Of a stretch of DNA of 24,876 bases, positions 7,118-14,715 are shown in pieces. Origin of the DNA: DATCIH01 sp036507955 (lineage in GTDB: Bacteria > Bacillota > Clostridia > Clostridiales > Clostridiaceae). The stretch is from contig DATCIH010000097.1 of assembly GCA_036507955.1 (NCBI GenBank), positions 1 to 24,876 on the forward strand. The letters are read 5' to 3'. The notes below the pieces were generated by a model that ran no database searches, was not told where the DNA came from, and saw nothing but the letters and a program-made list of their open reading frames with translations. The stretch's first letter is position 1; the number at the start of each line of letters is the position of its first letter. Made by a program: the position numbers and the translations under genes.

Positions 7118-7150
7118 TTACCTTACAATGTTTAGGTTTAGCTTTCTCAT
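7118..7150 (-). CDS. Putative leader peptide uORF 1 (10 codons)
   Basis: ATG at 7150 encodes MRKLNLNIVR then TAA. AGGAGGAA six bases upstream is one of the strongest ribosome binding sites in the window, which is unlikely by chance before such a short frame. The start is about 30 nt downstream of the -10 box at 7182-7187, as in ribosome-mediated attenuators upstream of antibiotic-resistance genes. Confidence 0.45.
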   Translation of the reverse strand: MRKLNLNIVR

Positions 7151-7181
7151 ACAGACTTCCTCCTATAAATATAATAAGTAT

Positions 7182-7210
7182 ATTTTACTACATTTGGTTT
7201 AATTTATCAA
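7182..7210 (-). promoter_or_regulatory. Promoter of the leader/methyltransferase transcript
   Basis: On the minus strand, -35 TTGATA (7210-7205), which overlaps the stop of the upstream CCG-domain gene, is followed after 17 bp by -10 TAAAAT (7187-7182). Transcription would begin near 7175 and run through two uORFs and two terminators to the methyltransferase. Confidence 0.6.
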
Positions 7211-7860
7211 TGTTTCTCTATAAATTTTCCCAATTCATCATGCCACGCCTTCGGTTCAAAGGTACCAATTCCAGTTTCCTCTCCAAATAAAAGATCTACC
7301 ATATATCGTGGTTTTTTACCCCCTATATACATTGCTTTGATACATGAAACACAGTAGACCACTACATTTTCACAAGGCATTTCATCTGAACGTTTTTTCA
7401 TCATTTCCTTTACCTGGGTAGTAGGCAAAGTACCATAAAAGCTGTCACCACAACAAATTGCTTTTGTACCAGTATTTTTAGGTTCAACAATTTTTATATT
7501 CATTCTAGTAAGAAGTTTCCTGATTGCAGTATGTACCCTTTCCTCTGTACGAGTAGGACAGGCATCATGAATGGACATTTCCATACCCTTATAGTTTGGA
7601 AATGAGAAGGTTTCACTCACCGCTAATATCTCCCATAGCGATATTGTAGATATCCCATCATAGAGCTGTCTATATCTTCTGTCACAGCCTGCACAGGTGT
7701 TGATTACCTCTGTTCCACTTTCCAATTTAGGTTCATGTCTGCAACAGATCAGATGTTTAGGAATATCTCCTATTTCCTTATTTAAAAACTCTAATACTTT
7801 CTTTGAGAGTTCCGGCTTATAAAGCAAAAGCGCACAACCTGGTGCATAAACTTGTCTCAT
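7207..7860 (-). CDS. Cysteine-rich CCG-domain (HdrB-like) Fe-S protein
   Basis: The 217-residue protein has two cysteine-rich modules of the kind found in heterodisulfide reductase subunit HdrB and glycolate/lactate oxidase Fe-S subunits, which hold non-cubane Fe-S clusters. Module 1 has C9, C39-C40 and C56xxC59. Module 2 has C101, C136-C137 (followed by G) and C170xxC173. In module 1 the gap between CC and CxxC is 15 residues against 32 in module 2, so it is shortened. No flavin, quinone or membrane segment is seen. AGGAGG precedes the ATG. It is the last gene of a four-gene operon, 27 bp after the radical SAM gene, so it may be an electron-transfer partner or a thiol-redox enzyme. No specific reaction can be assigned. 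Confidence 0.8.
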   Translation of the reverse strand: MRQVYAPGCALLLYKPELSKKVLEFLNKEIGDIPKHLICCRHEPKLESGTEVINTCAGCDRRYRQLYDGISTISLWEILAVSETFSFPNYKGMEMSIHDACPTRTEERVHTAIRKLLTRMNIKIVEPKNTGTKAICCGDSFYGTLPTTQVKEMMKKRSDEMPCENVVVYCVSCIKAMYIGGKKPRYMVDLLFGEETGIGTFEPKAWHDELGKFIEKH

Positions 7861-7887
7861 TACTATACCTCCTATAATAAAAATGAG

Positions 7888-8760
7888 CTACTTCTTATAC
7901 CTTTTTACATAGCCACATCTTTTACACAATTCTTCTACTGCGCATCTTCTTGAAAATCCATCATACAAATTATTGACTCTCTCCGAGGCTAGTATATCCT
8001 CTAAAGAAGATTTGAAGATATTTCCTAGGGGTATATTACCTTCGCTATCTAAGCAGCAGGGTACCACAGTCCCATCTACTAATATTCCTATTTGATCCCT
8101 TAATCCATAACAAAATGCACTTTCTTCTGTAATAAATCTGTTAATATCTGGCCATTCAAATTTTTCTGCCATACCTAGATACACATTATTCCTAAGCTTT
8201 ACATTAAAAGATTCTTGAAGTTTTTCACTTAAGCTAAAGTCAAGTCCTAGCTTTGCTTCTAACAGCTTTAAGATATCTTTATTCCCCTGATTACTCCCCT
8301 TTAGTTCTATGCTATCCATATTCCATAACCTTAGAGCGCAGATTATATTGCTTTTTCTATTTGCCTCTAATATAAAATCTACTATATTGTCTATATACCC
8401 ATTTAAATCTTCAGCTTTATCATTTGCTTCAAAGCTACTAAGGGATATATTCACCTGTCTTAATATAGGTGAGGCTATCAACACATCCTTTACCTTATTT
8501 ATTAAGGTGCCATTAGTGGTTATATTAACCTTTAACCCAATCTCCTGACTTATTTCTAGAAATCTACCTAATTTAGGATTCAGAAAAGGCTCCCCCATTA
8601 AATGAAAATATATATGATCTGTATAGGGTTTTACAGCCGTTGCAATATGGATAAAAGCGTCCTCCTCCATATAGTTTAATTCTCTCCCTGTTTTAGGACA
8701 AAAGTTACAACTTAAATTACATATATTGGTAATCTCAATATATACTTTTTTAAATCTCAT
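7888..8760 (-). CDS. Radical SAM protein with SPASM-like C terminus
   Basis: The 290-residue protein carries the radical SAM motif C14-NLS-C18-NF-C21 and a typical TIM-barrel pattern (HLMGEPFLNP, ITTNGT). The C-terminal third has further cysteines (CYGLRDQIGILVDG, VPCCLDSEG, CAVEELCKRCGY), as in SPASM/twitch domains that bind auxiliary Fe-S clusters. SPASM proteins often modify peptides or proteins, but no precursor peptide is visible nearby, so the substrate is unknown. The ATG overlaps the stop of the upstream propeller gene by 4 nt (ATGA), which implies translational coupling. The Fe-S protein downstream could supply electrons. Confidence 0.85.
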   Translation of the reverse strand: MRFKKVYIEITNICNLSCNFCPKTGRELNYMEEDAFIHIATAVKPYTDHIYFHLMGEPFLNPKLGRFLEISQEIGLKVNITTNGTLINKVKDVLIASPILRQVNISLSSFEANDKAEDLNGYIDNIVDFILEANRKSNIICALRLWNMDSIELKGSNQGNKDILKLLEAKLGLDFSLSEKLQESFNVKLRNNVYLGMAEKFEWPDINRFITEESAFCYGLRDQIGILVDGTVVPCCLDSEGNIPLGNIFKSSLEDILASERVNNLYDGFSRRCAVEELCKRCGYVKRYKK

Positions 8761-9803
8761 GAAAATAATTTCTCCAATAATATTCCGTTTTGAAGGGATA
8801 AAACCCCGTTATTAAAGGCCCGAACATATACTCCTTTGTAAACAATATTAGCTTTAGTAGTAACGTCTGTTAAATATCCCTTTAGGGGGTCATTAATATA
8901 GACTTTGCCATCAGGAGTAACTATAATATTTTTATTTTCCGTAGGGCTATCAAGACTTAGTACTGCCCAAGTAGTTGTGCTTGCCGCAATTTTTCCATAA
9001 ATAATTTTAGATATTCCTGCCTGCGCATTATCCCCCACATAAAGATTATCATTATCATCTGTTGCTACTATAACAGGTTTCTTTATGTTTATGTTAGAGA
9101 TAACCTTATTAGTGTTCATTACGATTATTTTATTTTTAATTGGGTCTTCATATGTTAAATTAGATTCATGTAGGGATAAGATTATATTTCCAACAGAAAT
9201 ATTTGTTTTAAGCTTTTCTACCTCATTCATAACATTAAACCTATATATATCACTTTTGCTTGAACTTTTTAAAATCTTAACATATATAACATGGGTTTGC
9301 GTAGAGAATACAATTTTGTCTATGGTATCTAGCTTGCTTACTAGGTTTATCCTAGTTTTATTATCATGATAATCAATGAGCTGTTTCTTATCCTTACTTT
9401 GAATATCATAGGAATAAAAATCTATATACTGCTTGGTGCTCCCAGGTTCTGTTTTCTCTGCAATCATCAATAAATCCGTAGTAGGAAGCCATTTACTATA
9501 ACAATTAGTCATTCCAGTTTCTGTCTTGATTATAGTTACGATTCCAGTATTAAAATCTACTACTTTTATAAAACCATCCTCCAAATAGGATATATAATTC
9601 CCATCATAAGAAATCTTTGTGTCCGTTGCTGATGCAGGTAGCTTTACTTTAGCTTTATTAACATTAGAAGTATTATCATCTACCCTAACCTCTGTTAATT
9701 TAAATTGATGATTTAAATATACATTATTGATATAAAGAAGAAAACCTGCTTGTATTAGTAATGCAGTTAGTGTCCATACTATAATTTTTTTCATAAATCT
9801 CAT
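8757..9803 (-). CDS. Membrane-anchored beta-propeller-like protein of unknown function
   Basis: The 348-residue protein has a single N-terminal hydrophobic segment (about residues 5-25) and a polar remainder expected outside the membrane. Repeating strand-rich segments such as KISYDGNYISYLEDG, TTDLLMIAEK, DDNDNLYVGD and TPDGKVYINDP suggest a TolB/DPP4-like or NHL-like propeller, though the blades are divergent. It starts 9 bp after the glycosidase stop; that stop codon (TAG) forms part of this gene's AGGAG site, so expression is coupled. It probably acts with the glycosidase at the cell surface. No enzymatic residue is recognised. Confidence 0.65.
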   Translation of the reverse strand: MRFMKKIIVWTLTALLIQAGFLLYINNVYLNHQFKLTEVRVDDNTSNVNKAKVKLPASATDTKISYDGNYISYLEDGFIKVVDFNTGIVTIIKTETGMTNCYSKWLPTTDLLMIAEKTEPGSTKQYIDFYSYDIQSKDKKQLIDYHDNKTRINLVSKLDTIDKIVFSTQTHVIYVKILKSSSKSDIYRFNVMNEVEKLKTNISVGNIILSLHESNLTYEDPIKNKIIVMNTNKVISNINIKKPVIVATDDNDNLYVGDNAQAGISKIIYGKIAASTTTWAVLSLDSPTENKNIIVTPDGKVYINDPLKGYLTDVTTKANIVYKGVYVRAFNNGVLSLQNGILLEKLFS

Positions 9804-9812
9804 ATATAACTC

Positions 9813-10799
9813 CTAAGGTAAAACATATAGTGCTGTGGCTACGCTTCGTTCTCCATCCCATTCACTTGGATTATTTATTACTTTGCCTTTATAATACATA
9901 GTGGAAGAATATCCCCCATCCAATATAGTAGCATTGACAACTCCATGTGAAAGGAAAATTTCTTGCAAATCATAATAGGTTGCGCCGGGTTTCAGTAGGT
10001 TTCTTCCGTTTGTTACAAGAAATACTACTGTACCATCTTTCTTCTGACCAATAGCAGATCTAGGGTCTGTGCCGCCGCTTAACTTATCCTTTATTTGTGC
10101 TACTCCATTTACTATTAACGCTGGTGGCCTGAAGCATATTGCCTCCGCTACATTTAGTTTTATAAGATCACTTATACTATGACTTCCTATAATTAAGGTG
10201 CCATCCTTTGTAAAAGCCGTCACAGTTTCTTTTGTTGTAGTCTTCTCATTAGGGACCTTATAGACCACTTCTCCTCCAGATATAACAAAACCTCCAGGTA
10301 ATGCCCCTGTTCCAGCAAACTTCATTCCATCTGCTGAAGCATCTTGAAAAGAACCTCCGTTGATTGCGGCAATTGCATTTTTTTCCTTTGCCATCTCACT
10401 TGTTTTCTGTCCTTCCTTACCAAGATTCTTTGTTAAGGCAACCTTAACCTTTGTTGGGTTTTTTATCTCTAGAAGATAACCGCTACAATAGGATAGTGTA
10501 AGATCAAATCTACTAACCTCACTGCTGTTTTTATTTGCAATAGTAACATCACCAACGGCCTGCTGACTACCTGTGGCATTTTGAGAATCCCCAATAATAT
10601 TGTCGATCTGCTTCTGAGACAAGAAAGTTGTAGCTAAATATTTATGCCTTGTGCCCATTATCATACTTACTGCAACCTTTTTAACATTATTATAAGGACC
10701 ATAAAAAACTACAAAGGGCATAGTAATTATGATAACAAAGAGAATGTACAAAAGAAAGGAAAGAAATTTTCTATATAAATGTTTTTTTTTCTTCTTCAT
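9813..10799 (-). CDS. Membrane-anchored phosphodiester glycosidase (NAGPA-domain) protein
   Basis: The 328-residue protein has a positively charged N terminus (five Lys in the first six residues), one membrane segment (about 11-33) and an extracellular domain of the phosphodiester glycosidase/NAGPA type. Diagnostic patches are AAINGGSF, GGFVISGGEVVY, GTDPRSAIG and ATILDGGYSSTMY. The family cleaves sugar-phosphodiester linkages, and members are linked to exopolysaccharide or wall polymers. Substrate inference for this protein: a wall or surface glycan, not shown. GAGG lies upstream of the ATG. It leads a compact four-gene operon and probably has an extended -10 promoter at 10918-10926. Confidence 0.85.
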   Translation of the reverse strand: MKKKKKHLYRKFLSFLLYILFVIIITMPFVVFYGPYNNVKKVAVSMIMGTRHKYLATTFLSQKQIDNIIGDSQNATGSQQAVGDVTIANKNSSEVSRFDLTLSYCSGYLLEIKNPTKVKVALTKNLGKEGQKTSEMAKEKNAIAAINGGSFQDASADGMKFAGTGALPGGFVISGGEVVYKVPNEKTTTKETVTAFTKDGTLIIGSHSISDLIKLNVAEAICFRPPALIVNGVAQIKDKLSGGTDPRSAIGQKKDGTVVFLVTNGRNLLKPGATYYDLQEIFLSHGVVNATILDGGYSSTMYYKGKVINNPSEWDGERSVATALYVLP

Positions 10800-10874
10800 A
10801 TGATATACCTCGTTTTATAATATTTTTATTTATTCTATGTTTTTCAGTTATAGAACTACATAACTAATAACACA

Positions 10875-10907
10875 GTCTATATTATACATATATAAGTTAA
10901 TATAGAC
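10875..10907. repeat. Perfect 10-bp inverted repeat (hairpin) between znuA and the glycosidase gene
   Basis: GTCTATATTA (10875-10884) is the exact reverse complement of TAATATAGAC (10898-10907), with a 13-nt loop. On the minus strand it begins a few bases after the predicted start of the glycosidase transcript, so it could be a 5' stabilising hairpin or operator. It could also be a weak terminator for znuA, but there is no T tract. Confidence 0.6.
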
Positions 10908-10917
10908 CATCCCCTAA

Positions 10918-10926
10918 ATTATAACA
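10918..10926 (-). promoter_or_regulatory. Extended -10 promoter for the glycosidase operon
   Basis: On the minus strand TGTTATAAT is a consensus extended -10 element. No good -35 box is present, as is common for extended -10 promoters. The predicted leader is about 110 nt and begins with the inverted repeat at 10875-10907. Confidence 0.45.
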
Positions 10927-10982
10927 TTTTGGTTACAATTTAAGATAGTCTTGTGACTTCTTATAAATCTTATTGGACTAAT

Positions 10983-11921
10983 TTATTTCAGGCTATCATA
11001 TATTCTCCCCAAATTAATCTCCATACAATCCAGATAATCCTTATTGTCCTCCCTACTTTCCATAGTGTATATAACTTCTGACTTTGCGCCTACTTCCTTT
11101 GCTAATGTCTCAGATACCTTGGGGCTTGTCATATTCTCCATAAAAATAGTTTTGATATCATTTTTCTTGCAATAATCTACTAACTCCTTAAGTTTAAGGG
11201 CACTAGGCTCTCCTTCAGCAAAAATGCCTTCAACACTTTTCTGTTCCAGTCCAAATTCCCTGCAAAGGTATCCGAAAGCTGCATGCCCCGTTACAAAATC
11301 CTTCTCTTTTACACTTTCAAATTTACCCTTGTAGGTATTATAGAGGTTTTCAAGGTCAGAATAAAAAATATTATAGTTCTTTTCATAATAATCCTTGTTT
11401 TTAGAATCTGCTTTTTCAATTGCTAGCTTAATGTTTTTCCCCTCAAGCTCTGCACCCTTAAGGCTAAGCCAAAGATGAGGGTCATATTGATCTTGAGCTT
11501 TTATTGATTCTTCATCTGCGCTTTTAATCATTTCAGCCCCCTTAGAAGCATCTACAGTTATCAGATTCTTATTACCCACTGCATTAATTGCAGGAGTGCT
11601 CCAAAGCTCCATTCCAAGTCCGTTATAAATAAACACCTTAGACTTTGATAAGCTTATAAGGTCTTTAGGCTTTGGATCATAATCATGTGGCTCTGTACCA
11701 TCAGGTATCATGGTGGTTATCTGAACCTTATCTCCTCCTATTGCCTCTGCAAATTCTCGCATGGCATTAAAGGAAACAGTTATTTGAAGCTTTGAAGAAT
11801 CTACACTATTTTTATTTTCACTACAAGACGTGAGAGCAATCACTGATATGGTGATTATTAATGGCAAAATCATTAATCTCATGCCTCTAGATATTACCAA
11901 AGTTTTAATTTTACTATGCAC
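10983..11921 (-). CDS. znuA: Zinc-type ABC transporter substrate-binding lipoprotein (ZnuA/AdcA-like)
   Basis: This 312-residue protein is a cluster A-I metal-binding lipoprotein that delivers Zn (or Mn) to the ABC importer encoded divergently. The signal peptide ends in a lipobox LTSC with the lipidated Cys at residue 33. Candidate metal ligands are the His of GTEPHDYDPKP, of YDPHLW and of VTGHAAFGYL, plus a late acidic residue. The His-rich loop usual between the first two ligands in many ZnuA proteins is replaced by a short acidic stretch. The start is GTG at 11921, with GGAGG 6 bp upstream; the longer frame begins with a TTG at 11948 inside the operator. The Zur-like operator and an ABC-3 permease favour zinc, but manganese is not excluded. 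Confidence 0.9.
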   Translation of the reverse strand: MHSKIKTLVISRGMRLMILPLIITISVIALTSCSENKNSVDSSKLQITVSFNAMREFAEAIGGDKVQITTMIPDGTEPHDYDPKPKDLISLSKSKVFIYNGLGMELWSTPAINAVGNKNLITVDASKGAEMIKSADEESIKAQDQYDPHLWLSLKGAELEGKNIKLAIEKADSKNKDYYEKNYNIFYSDLENLYNTYKGKFESVKEKDFVTGHAAFGYLCREFGLEQKSVEGIFAEGEPSALKLKELVDYCKKNDIKTIFMENMTSPKVSETLAKEVGAKSEVIYTMESREDNKDYLDCMEINLGRIYDSLK

Positions 11922-11942
11922 TACTTTCCTCCATAAATCTAG

Positions 11943-11959
11943 TTGCAAATCATTTGCAT
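11943..11959. promoter_or_regulatory. Fur/Zur-like box 1
   Basis: TTGCAAATCATTTGCAT is an 8-1-8 palindrome with one mismatch, matching box 2 at 16 of 17 positions. It lies just downstream of the predicted znuA -10 box and so would cover the start of the znuA transcript. Confidence 0.75.
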
Positions 11960-11968
11960 CTATTGTAT

Positions 11969-11997
11969 ATAATAAACTACTTGCAAATCATTTGCAA
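11969..11997 (-). promoter_or_regulatory. znuA promoter
   Basis: On the minus strand, -35 TTGCAA (11997-11992), 17 bp, -10 TATTAT (11974-11969). The -35 box is one arm of box 2, so a bound Zur-type repressor would block RNA polymerase. Confidence 0.6.
11981..11997. promoter_or_regulatory. Fur/Zur-like box 2 (perfect palindrome)
   Basis: TTGCAAATCATTTGCAA is a perfect 8-1-8 inverted repeat. It contains the -35 elements of both divergent promoters, so one bound dimer could silence znuA and znuCB together. The geometry is that of Fur-family operators, and the metal-importer neighbours point to Zur. Confidence 0.8.
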
Positions 11998-12010
11998 ATA
12001 ACTATATAAT
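11981..12010 (+). promoter_or_regulatory. znuC-znuB promoter
   Basis: -35 TTGCAA (11981-11986), 18 bp, -10 TATAAT (12005-12010). The -35 is the first arm of the palindrome in box 2. Confidence 0.65.
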
Positions 12011-12040
12011 ATATTTGGATATTCCATTTGGAGGTACAAT

Positions 12041-12718
12041 ATGATTAATATTAATAATTTGTCCTTTTCCTATACTCGTAAACCCCCTTATACCTTAAGT
12101 AATTTAAACTTGAACATAAACAAAGGGGATTATATATCCTTTGTAGGTGAAAATGGCTCTGGGAAAAGTACCTTAGTTAAACTTATTCTGAAGATATTGA
12201 GCCCAACTATTGGGGATATAAATTATGAATGTACTAATATAGGCTATGTACCTCAAAGGTTCGAGAATCTTAATACTCAATTTCCTATCACTGTAAAGGA
12301 AATAATGAATTGCTATAGAAAGACTTTAAAGATTAAAGATAAGACTTGCATTGAAAAATACTTAGCCTTGGTAAATATGTTAGACAACAAAAATTCCTTG
12401 ATCGGGAATTTATCTGGAGGCCAATGTCAGAAAATATTCATAGCAAGAGCTCTCATGGGGAAGCCAGAGCTACTGATTTTAGATGAGCCCTCAAACGGTG
12501 TAGATCAGAAAAGCCAGGATGAGATTTATGCTTTAATAAAAGATTTAAACAGAAATGAGGCTATCACGGTTATCTCAGTGGAACATAACTTGAAAGCTGC
12601 CATATCAAATTCAACCCTAATATATCATTTAAGTAGTGGGAATGGACATTTGTGCAAACCTGAGGATTATATAGAGGAATTCGTAATGTCTAACACTGGA
12701 GGAAAAATACATGCTTGA
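12041..12718 (+). CDS. znuC: Zinc-type ABC transporter ATP-binding protein
   Basis: The 225-residue ATPase powers import by the ZnuB-like permease. It has Walker A GENGSGKST (36-44), Q-loop YVPQRF, signature LSGGQ (124-128), Walker B LLILDEP (144-150), D-loop and switch His182 in VEHNL. Length is normal for the metal-importer group. GGAGG lies upstream of the ATG. The 3' end overlaps znuB by 8 nt, so translation is probably coupled. It is divergent from the substrate-binding protein gene and shares its operator. Confidence 0.93.
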   Translation: MININNLSFSYTRKPPYTLSNLNLNINKGDYISFVGENGSGKSTLVKLILKILSPTIGDINYECTNIGYVPQRFENLNTQFPITVKEIMNCYRKTLKIKDKTCIEKYLALVNMLDNKNSLIGNLSGGQCQKIFIARALMGKPELLILDEPSNGVDQKSQDEIYALIKDLNRNEAITVISVEHNLKAAISNSTLIYHLSSGNGHLCKPEDYIEEFVMSNTGGKIHA

Positions 12719-13523
12719 CTTGTTTCAATATAGCTTTATGCAAAATGCAATAATAATATCTTTACTAATATCTATACTATGTCCAATAATAGGAATATTT
12801 CTAGTACTTAGACGATATTCAATGATTGGAGACACCTTAGCTCATTCTTCCCTTGCGGGTGTAGCTGTGGGGCTTGTGCTAAAGGTTAACCCTATACTTA
12901 GTGCTTTTATAATCACTTCTTTTTTTGGAATTTCTATTGAGTTATTAAGATCCTATTTCAAAAAATATGCAGAGCTAATACTCACTATTGTTTTGTCCCT
13001 TTCCGTTGGAATTGCTATAACCATTATGAGCTCTCAAAATGTAAATGCAAATGTAGAGTCTTTTCTTTTTGGAAGTATATTGACGGTTACTAGAACAGAT
13101 TTATATACTGTTTTATTTTTAAGTATTGTTTCTGTAATAACTATTATAATGCTATATAACCAGATGGTTTTTATTGCCTTTGACGAGGAAGGTGCTCAAA
13201 TAGCAGGGATTAAGGTTAAAATAATTAATTATATTTTTTCAATCCTTGTGTCCGCAACCGTTGCAGTATCAATAAGGATTGTAGGAGTACTTGTCCTAAG
13301 CTCTATGATTGCGCTACCAGTAGCTGCTGCTCTTCAACTAGAAAAGGGCTTTAAAGCAACCCTTTTATATTCAATGCTCTTTAGTGTAATAGATATCATT
13401 TTAGGAATATATATCTCCTATTATATTAATGCTGCTCCAGGTGGAGTTACCGCCATCATATCAGTTATAACTCTAGTGGTTGTAATTTCTTTTAAAAATA
13501 TTAGAAGTTATATGTATAAGTAA
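12711..13523 (+). CDS. znuB: Zinc-type ABC transporter permease (ABC-3 family)
   Basis: This 270-residue integral membrane protein has about eight hydrophobic segments. Family signatures include the early RRYSMIGDTLAHSSLAGVAVG and the mid-protein AFDEEGAQIAGIK followed by RIVGVLVLSSMIALPVAAA. It forms the translocation path for zinc (or manganese). SD-like GGAGG of the end of znuC precedes its ATG. The only possible terminator after it is a weak short hairpin around 13535-13548, inside the tail of the convergent EamA pseudogene. Confidence 0.92.
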   Translation: MLDLFQYSFMQNAIIISLLISILCPIIGIFLVLRRYSMIGDTLAHSSLAGVAVGLVLKVNPILSAFIITSFFGISIELLRSYFKKYAELILTIVLSLSVGIAITIMSSQNVNANVESFLFGSILTVTRTDLYTVLFLSIVSVITIIMLYNQMVFIAFDEEGAQIAGIKVKIINYIFSILVSATVAVSIRIVGVLVLSSMIALPVAAALQLEKGFKATLLYSMLFSVIDIILGIYISYYINAAPGGVTAIISVITLVVVISFKNIRSYMYK

Positions 13524-13531
13524 ACATTTTG

Positions 13532-14267
13532 TTAAATAGCTCTATTTTCTCTCCTCTTATACTTTATTCCAGATAAAATCATGATTGTAGCTAAAATGCA
13601 TACTGTCCCTAACCATTCCCATATTCCAAAAGGAACATGTAACCATAATACAGATAAAAAAGCTGCAAATATTGAGGTAATAGAACATTGACCAGTAAAG
13701 TTCCAAGGGGAATGGACAAAACTAAAAGCTATTCCCCCAGCCAGCTACAAGTGTAGAACCATATCTGGCAAGGAGAGAACGTGGTTTAATGATAAAGAAC
13801 GTACCCCACATTGCTAATACAATAGCTATCATTTCTTGTGTACTTGGAATTTTTTTACTACGAATAATCAAATAACAAGTAATTATCACTGGTGATAAAT
13901 ATTGAATTATAGTGGCTGTGGCGGCATTCCCGTATTTAATGGCAGAAAAATAGGTATACTGTACACCTAACATACCTATAATGCTAAAAATTATAAGACT
14001 CCAGCAGCTATGCTTGGACTTCCATATTTTAAATATATCTTGATTGCCTTTCATAAAAGAATATAATAATAAAATTAGACCTGATACTAATAGACGAATA
14101 TCAACAAGCCATTCTGGACTAAATCCTTTTTTCTGAAATAAAAATTGAGCTACAGTACCAGATATTCCCCATAACATAGCTCCTATGATCACAAGTATTA
14201 TTCCTTTTATCCTTGGTTGAAATTTCACTATATTTTCACTCGCTTTCTTGCTGTCTAGTAGATTCAT
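13532..14267 (-). pseudogene. EamA/DMT-family transporter, multiply deleted and frameshifted
   Basis: The first 160 or so codons encode a good EamA half with five membrane segments (GAMLWGISGTVAQFLF, NAATATIIQYLSPVI, AMWGTFFIIKP). After FFIIKP the sequence jumps to LLARYGSTLVAGWG, then a frameshift in a run of G residues near 13723 gives a stop. In another frame it continues with GGIAFSFVHSPWNFTGQ, jumps again to IFAAFLSVLWLHVPFGIWEWLG, and ends with a normal EamA C terminus and TAA at 13532. By comparison with typical 290-310-residue family members, about 60-80 residues are missing in at least two blocks. The gene product would be nonfunctional. The family carries drugs or metabolites; the substrate is unknown. 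Confidence 0.82.
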
Positions 14268-14294
14268 ATTTCTAAAACCTAATCTACTAATTAC

Positions 14295-14684
14295 TTAGTC
14301 TCTTGGTATTCCTCTATTGTTATTTTTATTTAACTGATATAATACCTCCAAAAACAATCCTGCTATTAAACCCAATAGTGGGATTAGAATTAGTGCTTCA
14401 ATAAATCCCATGTTAGGTTTTTTAGTTATAGTAGTTTCCCAAATATCATTTGCTGACAAGCTTAAGCCTATTAGAGTACTAAAATTAATAAATGCTGAGG
14501 AAACGTACATCCTATTTAGAAGTGATATTATGGACACAATACCTGTAAGGATTATTACTACGAATCCTAGCTTTATGAACCAACCTTGTATTGACAGAAA
14601 CATACAGAGAACAAAAAATATGATGCTTATGATTATTGTAGGTAATATACATTGTAAAATAATACATATAATCTTTTTAAACAT
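14295..14684 (-). CDS. Small hypothetical membrane protein
   Basis: The protein is 129 aa with about four hydrophobic segments: residues 1-30 (IICIILQCILPTIIISIIFFVL), about 35-55, about 62-80, and a last one in FIEALILIPLLGLIAGLFLEVLY, followed by a basic tail. I do not recognise a family. The start is the ATG at 14684 with AGAGGAG 5 bp upstream; the longer frame would overlap the kinase gene. It lies 31 bp downstream of the APH-like kinase, whose C terminus is also membrane-embedded, so the two products may work together. Confidence 0.65.
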   Translation of the reverse strand: MFKKIICIILQCILPTIIISIIFFVLCMFLSIQGWFIKLGFVVIILTGIVSIISLLNRMYVSSAFINFSTLIGLSLSANDIWETTITKKPNMGFIEALILIPLLGLIAGLFLEVLYQLNKNNNRGIPRD

Positions 14685-14715
14685 ACATGCTCCTCTTAAT
14701 CTGATATAAATAAAG

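Noticed and set aside
7888..8760. RiPP maturase with a precursor peptide
   Set aside because: No small precursor-like ORF with a ribosome binding site is found next to the radical SAM gene; the short uORFs downstream belong to a separate promoter.
13535..13548. Terminator hairpin for znuCB
   Set aside because: The palindrome allows only five or six A/T-rich pairs and lies in the coding tail of the EamA pseudogene; too weak to list.
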